A model generated the notes under the pieces. The model had not been told where the DNA came from. It saw only the letters and a program-made list of their open reading frames with translations, and did no database searches. A program made the position numbers and the translations under genes. DNA of 7,946 nucleotides from Flavobacteriales bacterium (lineage in GTDB: Bacteria; Bacteroidota; Bacteroidia; Flavobacteriales_D; Sanyastnellaceae): contig JAIYCK010000310.1 in assembly GCA_027488055.1 (NCBI GenBank), positions 1 through 7,946 on the forward strand. The letters are read 5' to 3'. Below, in pieces: positions 1 through 6,798 of this stretch. Within the stretch, counting starts at the first letter, position 1, and every line of letters starts with the position of its first letter.

Positions 1-230
1 GAGGATTGTCAGTTCGACCCAAAGACGGAATTGGGATCAACCTCGGAGGCTTCAAACAAAATTTACTGTTCGGATACTCATTCGATTATACCACCAGCTT
101 TGCCAAGACATTGAGTCCATTCGCACATGAAATCATTGTAGGTTACATTATTCCAGGCAAACGTGGTAAGTATTTTGCTAAGGGCGCTTTGGGACCTCGC
201 ATTTTGGATCGAGGTCGCGTGAAAAAATAA
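1..230 (+). CDS. PorP/SprF-like T9SS outer-membrane protein, C-terminal fragment
   Basis: This is the last ~75 codons of a gene that begins left of the window; the frame is open to the first base, so the TTG at position 6 is internal and not a start. The visible part alternates short beta-strand-like segments (GIGINLGGF, LLFGYSFDYT) and ends with the block HEIIVGYIIP at 126-155. The 'gsHEi.l.Y' block near the C-terminus is the hallmark of the PorP/SprF family, outer-membrane barrel proteins of the type IX secretion system that are often encoded next to the large adhesin or cargo they serve. A basic tail of about 20 residues (GKRGKYFAKG... to RGRVKK) follows the last predicted strand. The stop TAA lies 5 bases before the next gene, which suggests one transcript. 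The family call rests on one motif and the strand pattern, so the exact subfamily is open. Confidence 0.75.
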   Translation, partial: GLSVRPKDGIGINLGGFKQNLLFGYSFDYTTSFAKTLSPFAHEIIVGYIIPGKRGKYFAKGALGPRILDRGRVKK

Positions 231-235
231 TTCGT

Positions 236-829
236 ATGAAAAAAAATGTTTTTTGGCTCACAGCCACTCTTGTGCTTTTATTGGGTTTCAATGCGACTGC
301 GCAAGTCAAAAATCTATCCATTGAACAGGTGGATAACGAGGGAAAAGTACCAGGTAAAACCTATCGATTGTACGCCGTCATGACCCACGAAGAAGATCGT
401 GTTCTGGTTATTTTTGGAGATACCCTCAACCCGCTCATCATCAAGGCGAGCAAACCGTTTTATCAATCTCCCAATGGCGGTGGAATGGCCAAGGATTCCA
501 ATCGAAAATTGGTCCAGCTCAATGATAGTTTACGATTTGATTCATGGATCACAGTGGGTGGTGAAGACAATTATGACTGCAATATCAATGTGCTCAATTT
601 AAGCTTGCAAAAGTTTGAAGAGGAAGGTGGTCCTATCGAGGTAACCACGGACGGCGCATGGTTCACATTGCCAACAGATCAGATTAGCAAAGCGGGGAGC
701 GATAAAAAAATACTTTTGGGTCAATTCACGACCAAAGGCACTTTAGATGGCCAACTATGCATCATGGGCAGAGATGCCAAAGGTGAAAATTTTCAGCAGA
801 AGGGTTTGAAGTTCAACTCCAAACATTAG
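236..829 (+). CDS. Secreted single-domain protein resembling a repeat found in T9SS cargo proteins
   Basis: A 197-residue protein with a clear Sec signal peptide: MKKN, a hydrophobic core (residues 5-19), and likely cleavage after A22 (NATA|QVK). There is no lipobox cysteine, so it should be periplasmic or exported rather than a lipoprotein. The mature part looks like one domain: YRLYAVM (43-49), VLVIFGD (56-62), FYQSPNGGG (75-83), DSWITVGGE (102-110), GAWFTLP (140-146) and LLGQFTTKGTLDGQL (160-174). From memory, very similar blocks (Y-R-x-Y-A, x-V-x-G, F-Y-Q, D-S-W-x-T-x-G, W-F, L-x-x-Q-x-T-T-x-G) recur as tandem domains in large secreted Bacteroidota proteins. Here the domain is alone and has no T9SS C-terminal sorting domain. 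C115 and C175 are the only cysteines in the mature chain. It sits between the PorP/SprF-like gene and the TPR gene. Function unknown; the domain resemblance is recall, not a search. Confidence 0.8.
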   Translation: MKKNVFWLTATLVLLLGFNATAQVKNLSIEQVDNEGKVPGKTYRLYAVMTHEEDRVLVIFGDTLNPLIIKASKPFYQSPNGGGMAKDSNRKLVQLNDSLRFDSWITVGGEDNYDCNINVLNLSLQKFEEEGGPIEVTTDGAWFTLPTDQISKAGSDKKILLGQFTTKGTLDGQLCIMGRDAKGENFQQKGLKFNSKH

Positions 830-835
830 GCATTC

Positions 836-1342
836 ATGGACTATCTCATGCAGCAGCGTCTAGAAGACCTTTTTTTTGAGGCAGATGGTCTCATTAAACA
901 AGGAAAATACACCGAAGCAATGACCATGTTGGAGGCTATCTTGATTGAGTCTCCCGATTTTGGCAAAGCCTACAATCATTTGGGATGGATTTATGAAACC
1001 AAGTTTTTTGATTTTGCCAAGGCCATTGAGCACTATGAAAAGTGCTTGGTGTATTCTCCCAATTATACCCCGGTTTACTCCAATATGAGTGTAGTATTGT
1101 CTACAATGGGTCGCTACGAAGATCAAGAAAAAATTCTAAACCAGGCGCTGACCATACCGGGAATAGACCGCGCGGCAATGCAAAATGAACTTGGAATTAT
1201 GCACGAATTGCGCTGCGAATACGACAAGGCACAACAGGCATTTTGCGAGGCCATTCGATTCACGTTGATCGATGCCAATTTGGACATGTACCTCAAAAAC
1301 ATCGAGCGCTGCAAACGCAAGAAAGAAATTCTCGTGAAATGA
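836..1342 (+). CDS. Tetratricopeptide (TPR) repeat protein
   Basis: A 168-residue soluble protein built almost entirely of helical TPR repeats, with no signal peptide or membrane segment, so it is probably cytoplasmic. Four repeats can be placed at about residues 7-40 (including LIKQGKYTEAMTMLEAIL), 45-78 (AYNHLGWIYE... AIEHYEKCL), 79-110 (YSNMSVVLSTMGRYEDQEKI) and 114-147 (AMQNELGIMHELRCEYDKAQ), each showing the small/large residue pattern of TPR helices A and B. The last ~20 residues are a basic helix (NIERCKRKKEILVK). TPR proteins act as protein-binding scaffolds; the partner cannot be read from the sequence. It starts 6 bases after the secreted protein and is likely last in that operon, so a role alongside secretion or envelope assembly is possible but inferred. 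An in-frame ATG at codon 5 is an alternative start. Confidence 0.9.
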   Translation: MDYLMQQRLEDLFFEADGLIKQGKYTEAMTMLEAILIESPDFGKAYNHLGWIYETKFFDFAKAIEHYEKCLVYSPNYTPVYSNMSVVLSTMGRYEDQEKILNQALTIPGIDRAAMQNELGIMHELRCEYDKAQQAFCEAIRFTLIDANLDMYLKNIERCKRKKEILVK

Positions 1343-1370
1343 CATGTGCGCATGAAACCTTTTCATGTCA
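1340..1370. repeat. Overlapping inverted repeats after the TPR gene; possible weak terminator
   Basis: Two perfect 7-bp stems share this stretch and cannot form together: TGACATG (1340-1346) with CATGTCA (1364-1370), and CATGAAA (1351-1357) with TTTCATG (1361-1367) around a 3-base loop. The outer stem includes the TGA stop of the TPR gene. The position, at the end of one gene cluster and before the next, fits a transcription end signal, but no T-run follows, so a standard intrinsic terminator is not supported. Confidence 0.35.
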
Positions 1371-1479
1371 CCAGTTCGAATACACTGTGATAAAGCCTTA
1401 ATTTCGCGCTCAACGCAAATATGCTAAGGCATAGATGCGACACATAATTCAATGACGATTCAATTTACAATCGCTCACA
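1343..1479 (+). promoter_or_regulatory. Intergenic region with possible promoter for the carboxyltransferase operon
   Basis: This 137-base gap separates two plus-strand gene clusters and is the natural place for a promoter. TAATTTCG at 1399-1406 matches the Bacteroidota -7 consensus TAnnTTTG at seven of eight positions. The expected upstream TTG element is not clear; the closest is TTCG at 1376-1379. A second candidate is AATTTACA at 1462-1469, only 10 bases before the ATG, which shares its eight bases with the stretch before the outer-membrane protein gene (6793-6800). No riboswitch or small gene is evident. Confidence 0.25.
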
Positions 1480-3120
1480 ATGACCAAAGAAGAATTGGAG
1501 TTCAATAAGAACGAAGACAAAATGATGCAATTGCTGGGACACTTGCAACGAAAGTTGGACAAGGTGTATCTAGGAGGAGGCAAGTCGCGCATCGAGAAGG
1601 AGCATGAAAAAGGAAAATTGACTACGCGCGAACGCATCGATTATTTGCTCGATCGAAACAGCCCACAAATAGAGGTGGCCGCCTTGGCTGCGGACGATAT
1701 GTACATCGAACATGGAGGCTGTCCAAGTGCAGGCGTAGTGGTTGTGATGGGTTATGTCAAGAAGAAACTGTGTGTGGTGGTTGCAAATGATGCTACCGTG
1801 AAAGCTGGTGCATGGTTTCCTTTGACGGGAAAAAAGAATTTACGTGCACAAGAGATCGCAATGGAAAATCATGTGCCCATTATCTACTTGGTAGATAGCG
1901 CAGGAGTTTATTTACCCATGCAAGATGAAATTTTTCCTGACAAAGAAAATTTTGGCCGCATATTCCGCAACAATGCCATCATGAGCAGCCGCGGGATTCC
2001 TCAAATTGCTGCCATCATGGGCAGTTGTGTGGCCGGAGGAGCATATCTTCCTATCATGAGCGATGAAGCGATGATTGTCGATAAAACAGGCACTATTTTC
2101 CTCGCAGGATCTTATTTGGTGAAAGCAGCCATTGGCGAAGACATCGACAATGAAACCCTAGGTGGAGCGACTACGCATTGCGAAATCAGTGGTGTCACAG
2201 ACTACAAAGCCAAGGATGATAAGGATGCATTGGATCGTATCAAAAACATCATGGCTTCCATGGGACGCATTGGCAAAGATGCGGGGTTTGATCGCATCGC
2301 TTCTGCAGAGCCAGCCAAGCCGATCAGGGATATTTATGGGTTGATACCAGAGGATCGCGTCAAACCTTACGATACACACGAGATCATCAAACGATTGGTC
2401 GACAATAGTCAGTTCGAAGAATACAAGGGCGACTATGGAAAAAGCATTATCTGCTGCACTGCACGCATTGATGGGTGGTCAGTAGGTATCGTTGCGAACC
2501 AGCGTATGATGGTCAAAAGCAAGAAGGAAGGAATGCAATTGGGTGGTGTCATATACAATGATAGCGCTGATAAGGCAGCGCGATTTATAATGAACTGCAA
2601 TCAAAAAAATATACCCTTGGTGTTTTTGCAGGACGTCACTGGCTTCATGGTGGGATCGCGCAGTGAGCACGCAGGCATTATCAAGGATGGCGCAAAATTG
2701 GTCAACGCTCAAAGCAATAGTGTGGTTCCCAAATTCACCATCATCATGGGCAATAGTTATGGCGCAGGAAATTATGCTATGTGCGGAAAGGCATACGATC
2801 CGCGACTTATAGTGGGTTGGCCTACCACACAATTAGCAGTCATGGGTGGTGCGCAAGCAGCCAAGGTATTGCTGCAAATCGAAGTAGCCTCACTCAAGTC
2901 AAAAGGAGAAGTGATCACCCCTGAAAAAGAGGCTGAGATGTATAACCTTATCAAGGATAGATACGATCAACAAATTTCGCCATACTATGCTGCCGCGCGC
3001 CTTTGGCTCGATGCCATCATTGATCCCGTGGATACACGCAAATGGATCAGTATGGGCATTGAGGCGGCCAACAATGCGCCTGCCGAGCGAGCCTACAATG
3101 TGGGAGTTATTCAAACTTAA
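1480..3120 (+). CDS. Acyl-CoA carboxylase carboxyltransferase (beta) subunit, methylcrotonyl-CoA carboxylase-like
   Basis: A 546-residue carboxyltransferase of the crotonase-fold type, which moves CO2 from carboxybiotin to an acyl-CoA. The N-terminal half holds the acyl-CoA site: GGGKSRIEKEHEKGKLTTRER (32-52), VDSAGVYLPMQDEIFPD (138-154), FGRIFRNNAIMSSRGIPQIA (158-177) and the oxyanion-hole loop GSCVAGGAYLP (181-191). The C-terminal half holds the carboxybiotin site: FLQDVTGFMVGSRSEHAGI (382-400), GNSYGAGNYAMCGKAYDPR (424-442) and AVMGGAQAAKVL (453-464). The FPDKENFGRIF and TIFLAGSYLVKAAIGE blocks are closer to the methylcrotonyl-CoA carboxylase beta family (leucine breakdown) than to propionyl-CoA carboxylase, although many Bacteroidota homologues are simply called acyl-CoA carboxylase beta, and the substrate is not proven. 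Full length, both active-site loops intact. It needs a biotin carboxylase/biotin-carrier partner, and none is encoded in this window. The ATG at 1452 is out of frame, so 1480 is the start. Confidence 0.95.
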   Translation: MTKEELEFNKNEDKMMQLLGHLQRKLDKVYLGGGKSRIEKEHEKGKLTTRERIDYLLDRNSPQIEVAALAADDMYIEHGGCPSAGVVVVMGYVKKKLCVVVANDATVKAGAWFPLTGKKNLRAQEIAMENHVPIIYLVDSAGVYLPMQDEIFPDKENFGRIFRNNAIMSSRGIPQIAAIMGSCVAGGAYLPIMSDEAMIVDKTGTIFLAGSYLVKAAIGEDIDNETLGGATTHCEISGVTDYKAKDDKDALDRIKNIMASMGRIGKDAGFDRIASAEPAKPIRDIYGLIPEDRVKPYDTHEIIKRLVDNSQFEEYKGDYGKSIICCTARIDGWSVGIVANQRMMVKSKKEGMQLGGVIYNDSADKAARFIMNCNQKNIPLVFLQDVTGFMVGSRSEHAGIIKDGAKLVNAQSNSVVPKFTIIMGNSYGAGNYAMCGKAYDPRLIVGWPTTQLAVMGGAQAAKVLLQIEVASLKSKGEVITPEKEAEMYNLIKDRYDQQISPYYAAARLWLDAIIDPVDTRKWISMGIEAANNAPAERAYNVGVIQT

Positions 3121-3129
3121 AATACGATC

Positions 3130-4692
3130 ATGCGACTACCGCTAGGTTATTTCGATACCAATCCTCTCATCAAAATCATTCTACTCGCATTGGCCGTGCG
3201 TCTGGTAGCAGTGTTTTGTGCACCTGGTTATATGATGCATGATGATCATTTTTTGACGGTAGAGCCTGCATCGAGTTGGGCGGTTGGTCAAAATTTCAAC
3301 GATTGGATACCGACAGCGGAGAACAAGCGAATGTCGCCCGAGCCGATAAGTTTCTTCTATCCAGGCGCGTTGATGGGGGTGTTCAAAGTCATGCACAGCA
3401 TTGGCATACACGATCCCTATGATCAAATGACAGTCATGCGATTCTTGCATGCGCTTTATTCCTTGCTTACTGTTTGGTTGGTTTTCAAAATCACAGAAAA
3501 ATGGTCCAATCGAAACAATGCCATTCAAGCGGCTTTGCTGATGGCCTTTTTGGCGATTCTGCCCAACTTCAGTGTTCGGAATTTGGTGGAGTTGGTATGT
3601 ATGCCTCCATTGATGGCAGGTTATTGGTGGTTGATTGTGGCACACGAGCGAGCAGGAAATCAAAAGACAGAATTATTATATCAGTCTCGCTTTTGGATGG
3701 CAAGTGCTATCATGGGATTGGCAGTGGGCATCCGTTTTCAGTTGGGATTAGCCATCGCGCTGACGGGCGTAATACTGTTTTTTCAAAACGGTTGGCGCAC
3801 CTTTTTAGCTTTTGGAGTCACATCTTTTTTCGTCTTTTTTTGCACCCAATTGGACGATATGCTGCTTTGGGGTGGTAAGCCTTTCCAGCATTTGTTTGGG
3901 TATTTCGCTTACAACAAAGAGCACGCACTGCATTACCCTGGGTCGCCATTCACCTATTTGAGTTTTATATTTCTTTTTGTGCTTCCGCCGGTGAGTTTGT
4001 TCCTGCTGCGCGGCTATATAGTGGTATGGAGGCGTTATATTCTATTGTCTCTCCCCATGCTGGCCTTTATCGTGTTTCACTTGTTTTATCCCAATCGTCA
4101 AGAGCGCTTTATCCTTCCAGCATTGCCGGCATTTATTATTTTAGGGGTCATTGGGTGGAATCTATTTGTCCAAAAATCCGCTTATTGGACGAAACACCCC
4201 GCCTTGTTAAAACGACTTTATATTGTTTTTATAGTATTAAATAGCCTCGGCTTGATCGTATTGGCAACCACCTTTAGCAAGCAGGCGCGTGTGCTATCGA
4301 TGAACTATTTATACGAACAAGGTGATTGTCGCAATTATGTGCTTGAATTCACGCATCAGGAAGGCGGGGCCATGATGCCGCAGCATTATGCAGGAATTTG
4401 GACCAAGTTTTATTATTGGAACAATAAAACAAATGTGGAGCAGGTCATTGCCAAGTTTCCTGAAACAGAGATGTTGTTTAATGCACGCGCCATGCCCAAG
4501 CCAGTGCCCAATTATTATTTGTTTTATGATGGAGCCAACCTGTCTGATCGCGTGCAGCGGGTCTCGGAGTTGGTCGATGGATTGACCTATTGCACGACCA
4601 TCGAAAGCGGGTGGTTTGATAAATTGTTGCATTCGCTGAATGATAAAAACACGATTGAAAAAATCCACATATACCGCGTCGCACAACCATGA
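3130..4692 (+). CDS. GT-C fold membrane glycosyltransferase, GT22 (Alg9/PIG-B mannosyltransferase)-like
   Basis: A 520-residue multi-pass membrane protein. Hydrophobic helices lie at about 13-30, 107-120, 131-146, 152-171, 189-217, 222-238, 273-294, 301-318, 328-346 and 362-381, followed by a ~140-residue soluble C-terminal part. Two features mark the GT22 group of dolichol-phosphate-mannose dependent enzymes: an acidic pair in the first lumenal/periplasmic loop (HDDHFLTVEPA, 37-47, comparable to the HPDE/PDE motif before the catalytic region) and YPNRQERFILPALP (320-333), equivalent to the HKEHRFI-x-P signature. GIRFQLG (200-206) and MRFLHALYSLLTVWLVFK (103-120) also fit. Such proteins move a sugar from a polyprenyl-phosphate donor to an acceptor on the outer face of the inner membrane; donor and acceptor are unknown here. 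A more general GT39/PMT-like annotation is also possible. It begins 9 bases after the carboxyltransferase and overlaps the next gene by ATGA, so translational coupling is likely. Confidence 0.8.
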   Translation: MRLPLGYFDTNPLIKIILLALAVRLVAVFCAPGYMMHDDHFLTVEPASSWAVGQNFNDWIPTAENKRMSPEPISFFYPGALMGVFKVMHSIGIHDPYDQMTVMRFLHALYSLLTVWLVFKITEKWSNRNNAIQAALLMAFLAILPNFSVRNLVELVCMPPLMAGYWWLIVAHERAGNQKTELLYQSRFWMASAIMGLAVGIRFQLGLAIALTGVILFFQNGWRTFLAFGVTSFFVFFCTQLDDMLLWGGKPFQHLFGYFAYNKEHALHYPGSPFTYLSFIFLFVLPPVSLFLLRGYIVVWRRYILLSLPMLAFIVFHLFYPNRQERFILPALPAFIILGVIGWNLFVQKSAYWTKHPALLKRLYIVFIVLNSLGLIVLATTFSKQARVLSMNYLYEQGDCRNYVLEFTHQEGGAMMPQHYAGIWTKFYYWNNKTNVEQVIAKFPETEMLFNARAMPKPVPNYYLFYDGANLSDRVQRVSELVDGLTYCTTIESGWFDKLLHSLNDKNTIEKIHIYRVAQP

Positions 4693-5366
4693 AATATTTC
4701 ACCAAGGAATTTATCGAGTTCTATAAGGAACTTGCTGCCAACAATCACAAAGAGTGGTTTCAGTCGCAACGTAAAAGATACGAAGCAAACGTCAAAACGA
4801 CGATGGAGGTTTTTGTCGGCGACTTGATAGCGGCCATTGCCAAACACGATCAATCGGTTGCTGGAATGAGGCCAGGAGATGCTATGTTTCGTATCAATCG
4901 GGATATTCGTTTTTCCAAAGACAAAACGCCTTATAAAACATTCAGCTCTGCGGCTATCAGCGGCGGTGGTAAAAAAGCGGATGGAGAGGCTGGTGTGTAT
5001 GTGGAATTGGGACCAGAAAAACTTGGATTGGCTGGAGGAATTTATATGCCTGACAAGGAAGGTGTGTTGGCCATTCGGGATGCCATGGCAGCAGAGCCCA
5101 AGGCATTTATCAAGGCACTGCATGATCCAACGTTCAAGCGTTTATGGGGCGATTTACAGGGTGAAAAGAATAAGATCATTGCTCCAGAGCACAAAGAAGC
5201 GGCTGCTGTCATTCCCTATATCATGCACAAGCAATTCTATTTTTGGAAAGAATTGCCAGTGAAATTGATCACCAGCGACACACTTTTGGAAACGGTGATG
5301 GAACACTACGTGGCCGCAAAACCTATCACCAAATTATTGAATCAAGCCATCCAACAATCCAAATAG
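4689..5366 (+). CDS. DUF2461 domain protein (TIGR02453 family)
   Basis: A 225-residue soluble protein covering the whole DUF2461 domain at the family's usual length. The diagnostic blocks are present: N-terminal FIEFYKELAANNHKEWFQSQ (8-27), the highly conserved FRINRDIRFSKDKTPYKT (67-84), and the GVYVELGPEKLGLAGGIYMP region (102-121). No signal peptide is seen. The biochemical role of the family is not established; the basic/acidic RxxRDxRFSxDKxPYK block looks like a possible ligand- or phosphate-binding site, but that is inference. Its ATG overlaps the glycosyltransferase stop (ATGA, 4689-4692), which places it in the same transcript and likely couples its translation. Its stop lies 3 bases from the stop of the opposite-strand nuclease gene. 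Confidence 0.93.
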   Translation: MKYFTKEFIEFYKELAANNHKEWFQSQRKRYEANVKTTMEVFVGDLIAAIAKHDQSVAGMRPGDAMFRINRDIRFSKDKTPYKTFSSAAISGGGKKADGEAGVYVELGPEKLGLAGGIYMPDKEGVLAIRDAMAAEPKAFIKALHDPTFKRLWGDLQGEKNKIIAPEHKEAAAVIPYIMHKQFYFWKELPVKLITSDTLLETVMEHYVAAKPITKLLNQAIQQSK

Positions 5367-5369
5367 CCA

Positions 5370-6722
5370 TTAGGAGGCATTTGTATTATCTGGGACGGTT
5401 GTCAAGTTGAGGAGGTGATACGGGTAAGGACTCTCGATGAGTCGAATGGCCATGGCTGCATTGACCTCGGTGGGCACGATGGGCTTGAGTTCGTCTTGCC
5501 ATTGACCATTGCCGTGCGCGTCAACGAAGCCGTAGCCAACTATTTTCTGACGTTCAATATAGATAAAAGATTCTTCTTGTTCGTGGCGTCCCTTGCCTTT
5601 GAGCAAATAGGTGGGTAGTTTACTTTCGTTGTCGCGCAGTGCGCTTTCCAAGTTTTGATTGTGCGCTTTCACATCGGGCATTGGGAGTGAGGTATCAAAC
5701 ATGCTGAGACCCAAAAGGCGATGATCCAATCCACCTTCCTCTGCCAATTCATAAAGCCATGCGGTAGCTTTGCTATGCGAGGAAAAACTTCTGACACACG
5801 ATTGATATTTGCCTGTCAGTTGAATGGCTAAACGCTCATAACCCAATTGGTCAGTGTATCGCAGGATATGATATTGATGTGGTTTCTTTTTTTGTGCGCC
5901 ATTGTGTTTCGGCCAGTGCTGCCGAATGTGTTGATCTTCGATTAAGAGAGCCAATAATTCAGTACCCGTCTCTTGGAATTGCACATCGCAGATGTCGGCC
6001 ATAAAGGCTTGCATGCGCGAACTTTTTGGGTCGGTGCTGAAATGCTGGTAAACTCTCTTTTTGATGTTTTTGGCCTTGCCAATGTAGATGGGTTTCTGCT
6101 GTTTGTTGAGCAAAAAATACACACCGGTAGTGGAAGGCAGGGATTCAAAAGTTTCGCGATCAAGATGTGCCGGTAGATAAAGCGCTTTGTTTTTTTCAAT
6201 GGTCAACGCCTCGATGGCCTCCTCGCCCAAAATAGCAATGCACTTATCGAAAAGGGTGAGCGTAGCTCGTGCATCGCCCATGGCTCTGTGCGCTGCGTCG
6301 TTGCGAATGTTTAGTTCCAGGCATACATTGGCCAATCCATAGGAACGAAGGCCAGGAAATGCCTTGCGCGCCACTTTAATGCTGTCCAATTTGGGAGGCG
6401 ACCATTTGATTCCCACATGTTCGAAGGATGCTTTGATGAAGGAATAATCGAAACTTACATTGTGTGCAACGAAGATGGCGTCCTTCAACACTTCAAAAAG
6501 ATCATCAGCGATATCCTCAAATACGGGGGCATTCACCAACATGCTATCGTTTATGCCCGTCAAGGTGGTGATGTAGGGTGGAAGCTTCGATTCAGGATTG
6601 ATCAGCGTTTGGTATTCTTCCACAATCTCGTTGTTTTCGAGCACAAGCACGGCAACTTCTATGATGGAATTGCCAGAGGCATGGCTTCCTGTAGTTTCGA
6701 TGTCGGTAATTGCGAAGCGCAA
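5370..6722 (-). CDS. DnaQ-like 3'-5' exonuclease fused to UvrC/Cho-like GIY-YIG endonuclease
   Basis: A 450-residue two-nuclease fusion. Residues 1-165 are a DEDDh exonuclease as in DNA polymerase III epsilon: Exo I DIETTG (D7, E9), Exo II HNVSFDYSFI (D92), Exo III HRAMGDA (H145, D150). Residues ~194-280 are a GIY-YIG domain as in UvrC and Cho: GVYFL (200-204), IYIGKAKNIKKRV (212-224; Y213, K216, R223), the likely metal-binding Glu E262, and an Asn at 274. Residues ~281-450 follow the pattern of the region after GIY-YIG in exonuclease/GIY-YIG proteins (LLKGKGRHEQEESFIYIE, 373-390) but lack the cysteines usually found there. Related fusions are known in other bacteria; the expected role is nucleotide excision or damage-related DNA cleavage in the cytoplasm. 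The start is TTG at 6722: no in-frame ATG exists upstream before a stop, and MRFAITDIETTG matches the usual N-terminus of the family. Confidence 0.92.
   Translation of the reverse strand: MRFAITDIETTGSHASGNSIIEVAVLVLENNEIVEEYQTLINPESKLPPYITTLTGINDSMLVNAPVFEDIADDLFEVLKDAIFVAHNVSFDYSFIKASFEHVGIKWSPPKLDSIKVARKAFPGLRSYGLANVCLELNIRNDAAHRAMGDARATLTLFDKCIAILGEEAIEALTIEKNKALYLPAHLDRETFESLPSTTGVYFLLNKQQKPIYIGKAKNIKKRVYQHFSTDPKSSRMQAFMADICDVQFQETGTELLALLIEDQHIRQHWPKHNGAQKKKPHQYHILRYTDQLGYERLAIQLTGKYQSCVRSFSSHSKATAWLYELAEEGGLDHRLLGLSMFDTSLPMPDVKAHNQNLESALRDNESKLPTYLLKGKGRHEQEESFIYIERQKIVGYGFVDAHGNGQWQDELKPIVPTEVNAAMAIRLIESPYPYHLLNLTTVPDNTNAS
6710..6722 (-). promoter_or_regulatory. Small inverted repeat covering the nuclease start codon
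   Basis: On the minus strand the first 13 bases of the gene read TTGCG-CTT-CGCAA, a perfect 5-bp stem with a 3-base loop whose 5' arm begins with the TTG start codon. In the mRNA this could partly hide the start and lower translation. A 5-bp stem is weak and could be chance from coding constraint. Confidence 0.3.
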
Positions 6723-6790
6723 AGGGAAGTGTTTTTGGTAAGTCTTGATTAATATTGCTTTTGGAACATGCTCAGCGCATTTTCAAGCCC

Positions 6791-6798
6791 TAAATTTA
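6791..6798. promoter_or_regulatory. Candidate Bacteroidota -7 box (palindromic TAAATTTA) between divergent genes
   Basis: TAAATTTA matches the Bacteroidota -7 consensus TAnnTTTG at seven of eight positions and lies in the 82-base gap between the divergent nuclease and outer-membrane protein genes. It is its own reverse complement, so it could act for either strand. For the plus-strand gene the box ends 6 bases before ATG 6805, which would give a very short or no leader. No TTG element was found 17-23 bases upstream on either strand, so the call is tentative. Confidence 0.35.

Noticed and set aside
6..230. A complete 74-residue gene starting at TTG position 6
   Set aside because: The frame is open to the window edge and the sequence matches only the C-terminal end of a PorP/SprF-like barrel, so it is a truncated view of a longer gene.
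1420..1433. TATGC-TAAG-GCATA small inverted repeat in the 1343-1479 gap
   Set aside because: The 5-bp AT-rich stem is short enough to be chance and has no supporting context.
3181..3663. 160-codon open frame on the minus strand inside the glycosyltransferase gene
   Set aside because: It lies wholly within a well-supported membrane protein gene; its translation is rich in His, Gln and Cys with no recognisable domain, typical of an antisense shadow.
3474..3878. 134-codon plus-strand frame inside the glycosyltransferase gene
   Set aside because: Alternative-frame shadow; the main frame shows continuous membrane helices and GT motifs through this stretch.
4587..5123. 178-codon open frame on the minus strand across the glycosyltransferase/DUF2461 junction
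   Set aside because: It is antisense to two solid genes joined by an ATGA overlap, has an unusual Ser/Phe/His-rich composition and no family resemblance.
6417..6752. 111-codon plus-strand frame opposite the exonuclease domain
   Set aside because: The minus-strand frame carries all exonuclease motifs here; the plus frame shows no domain.
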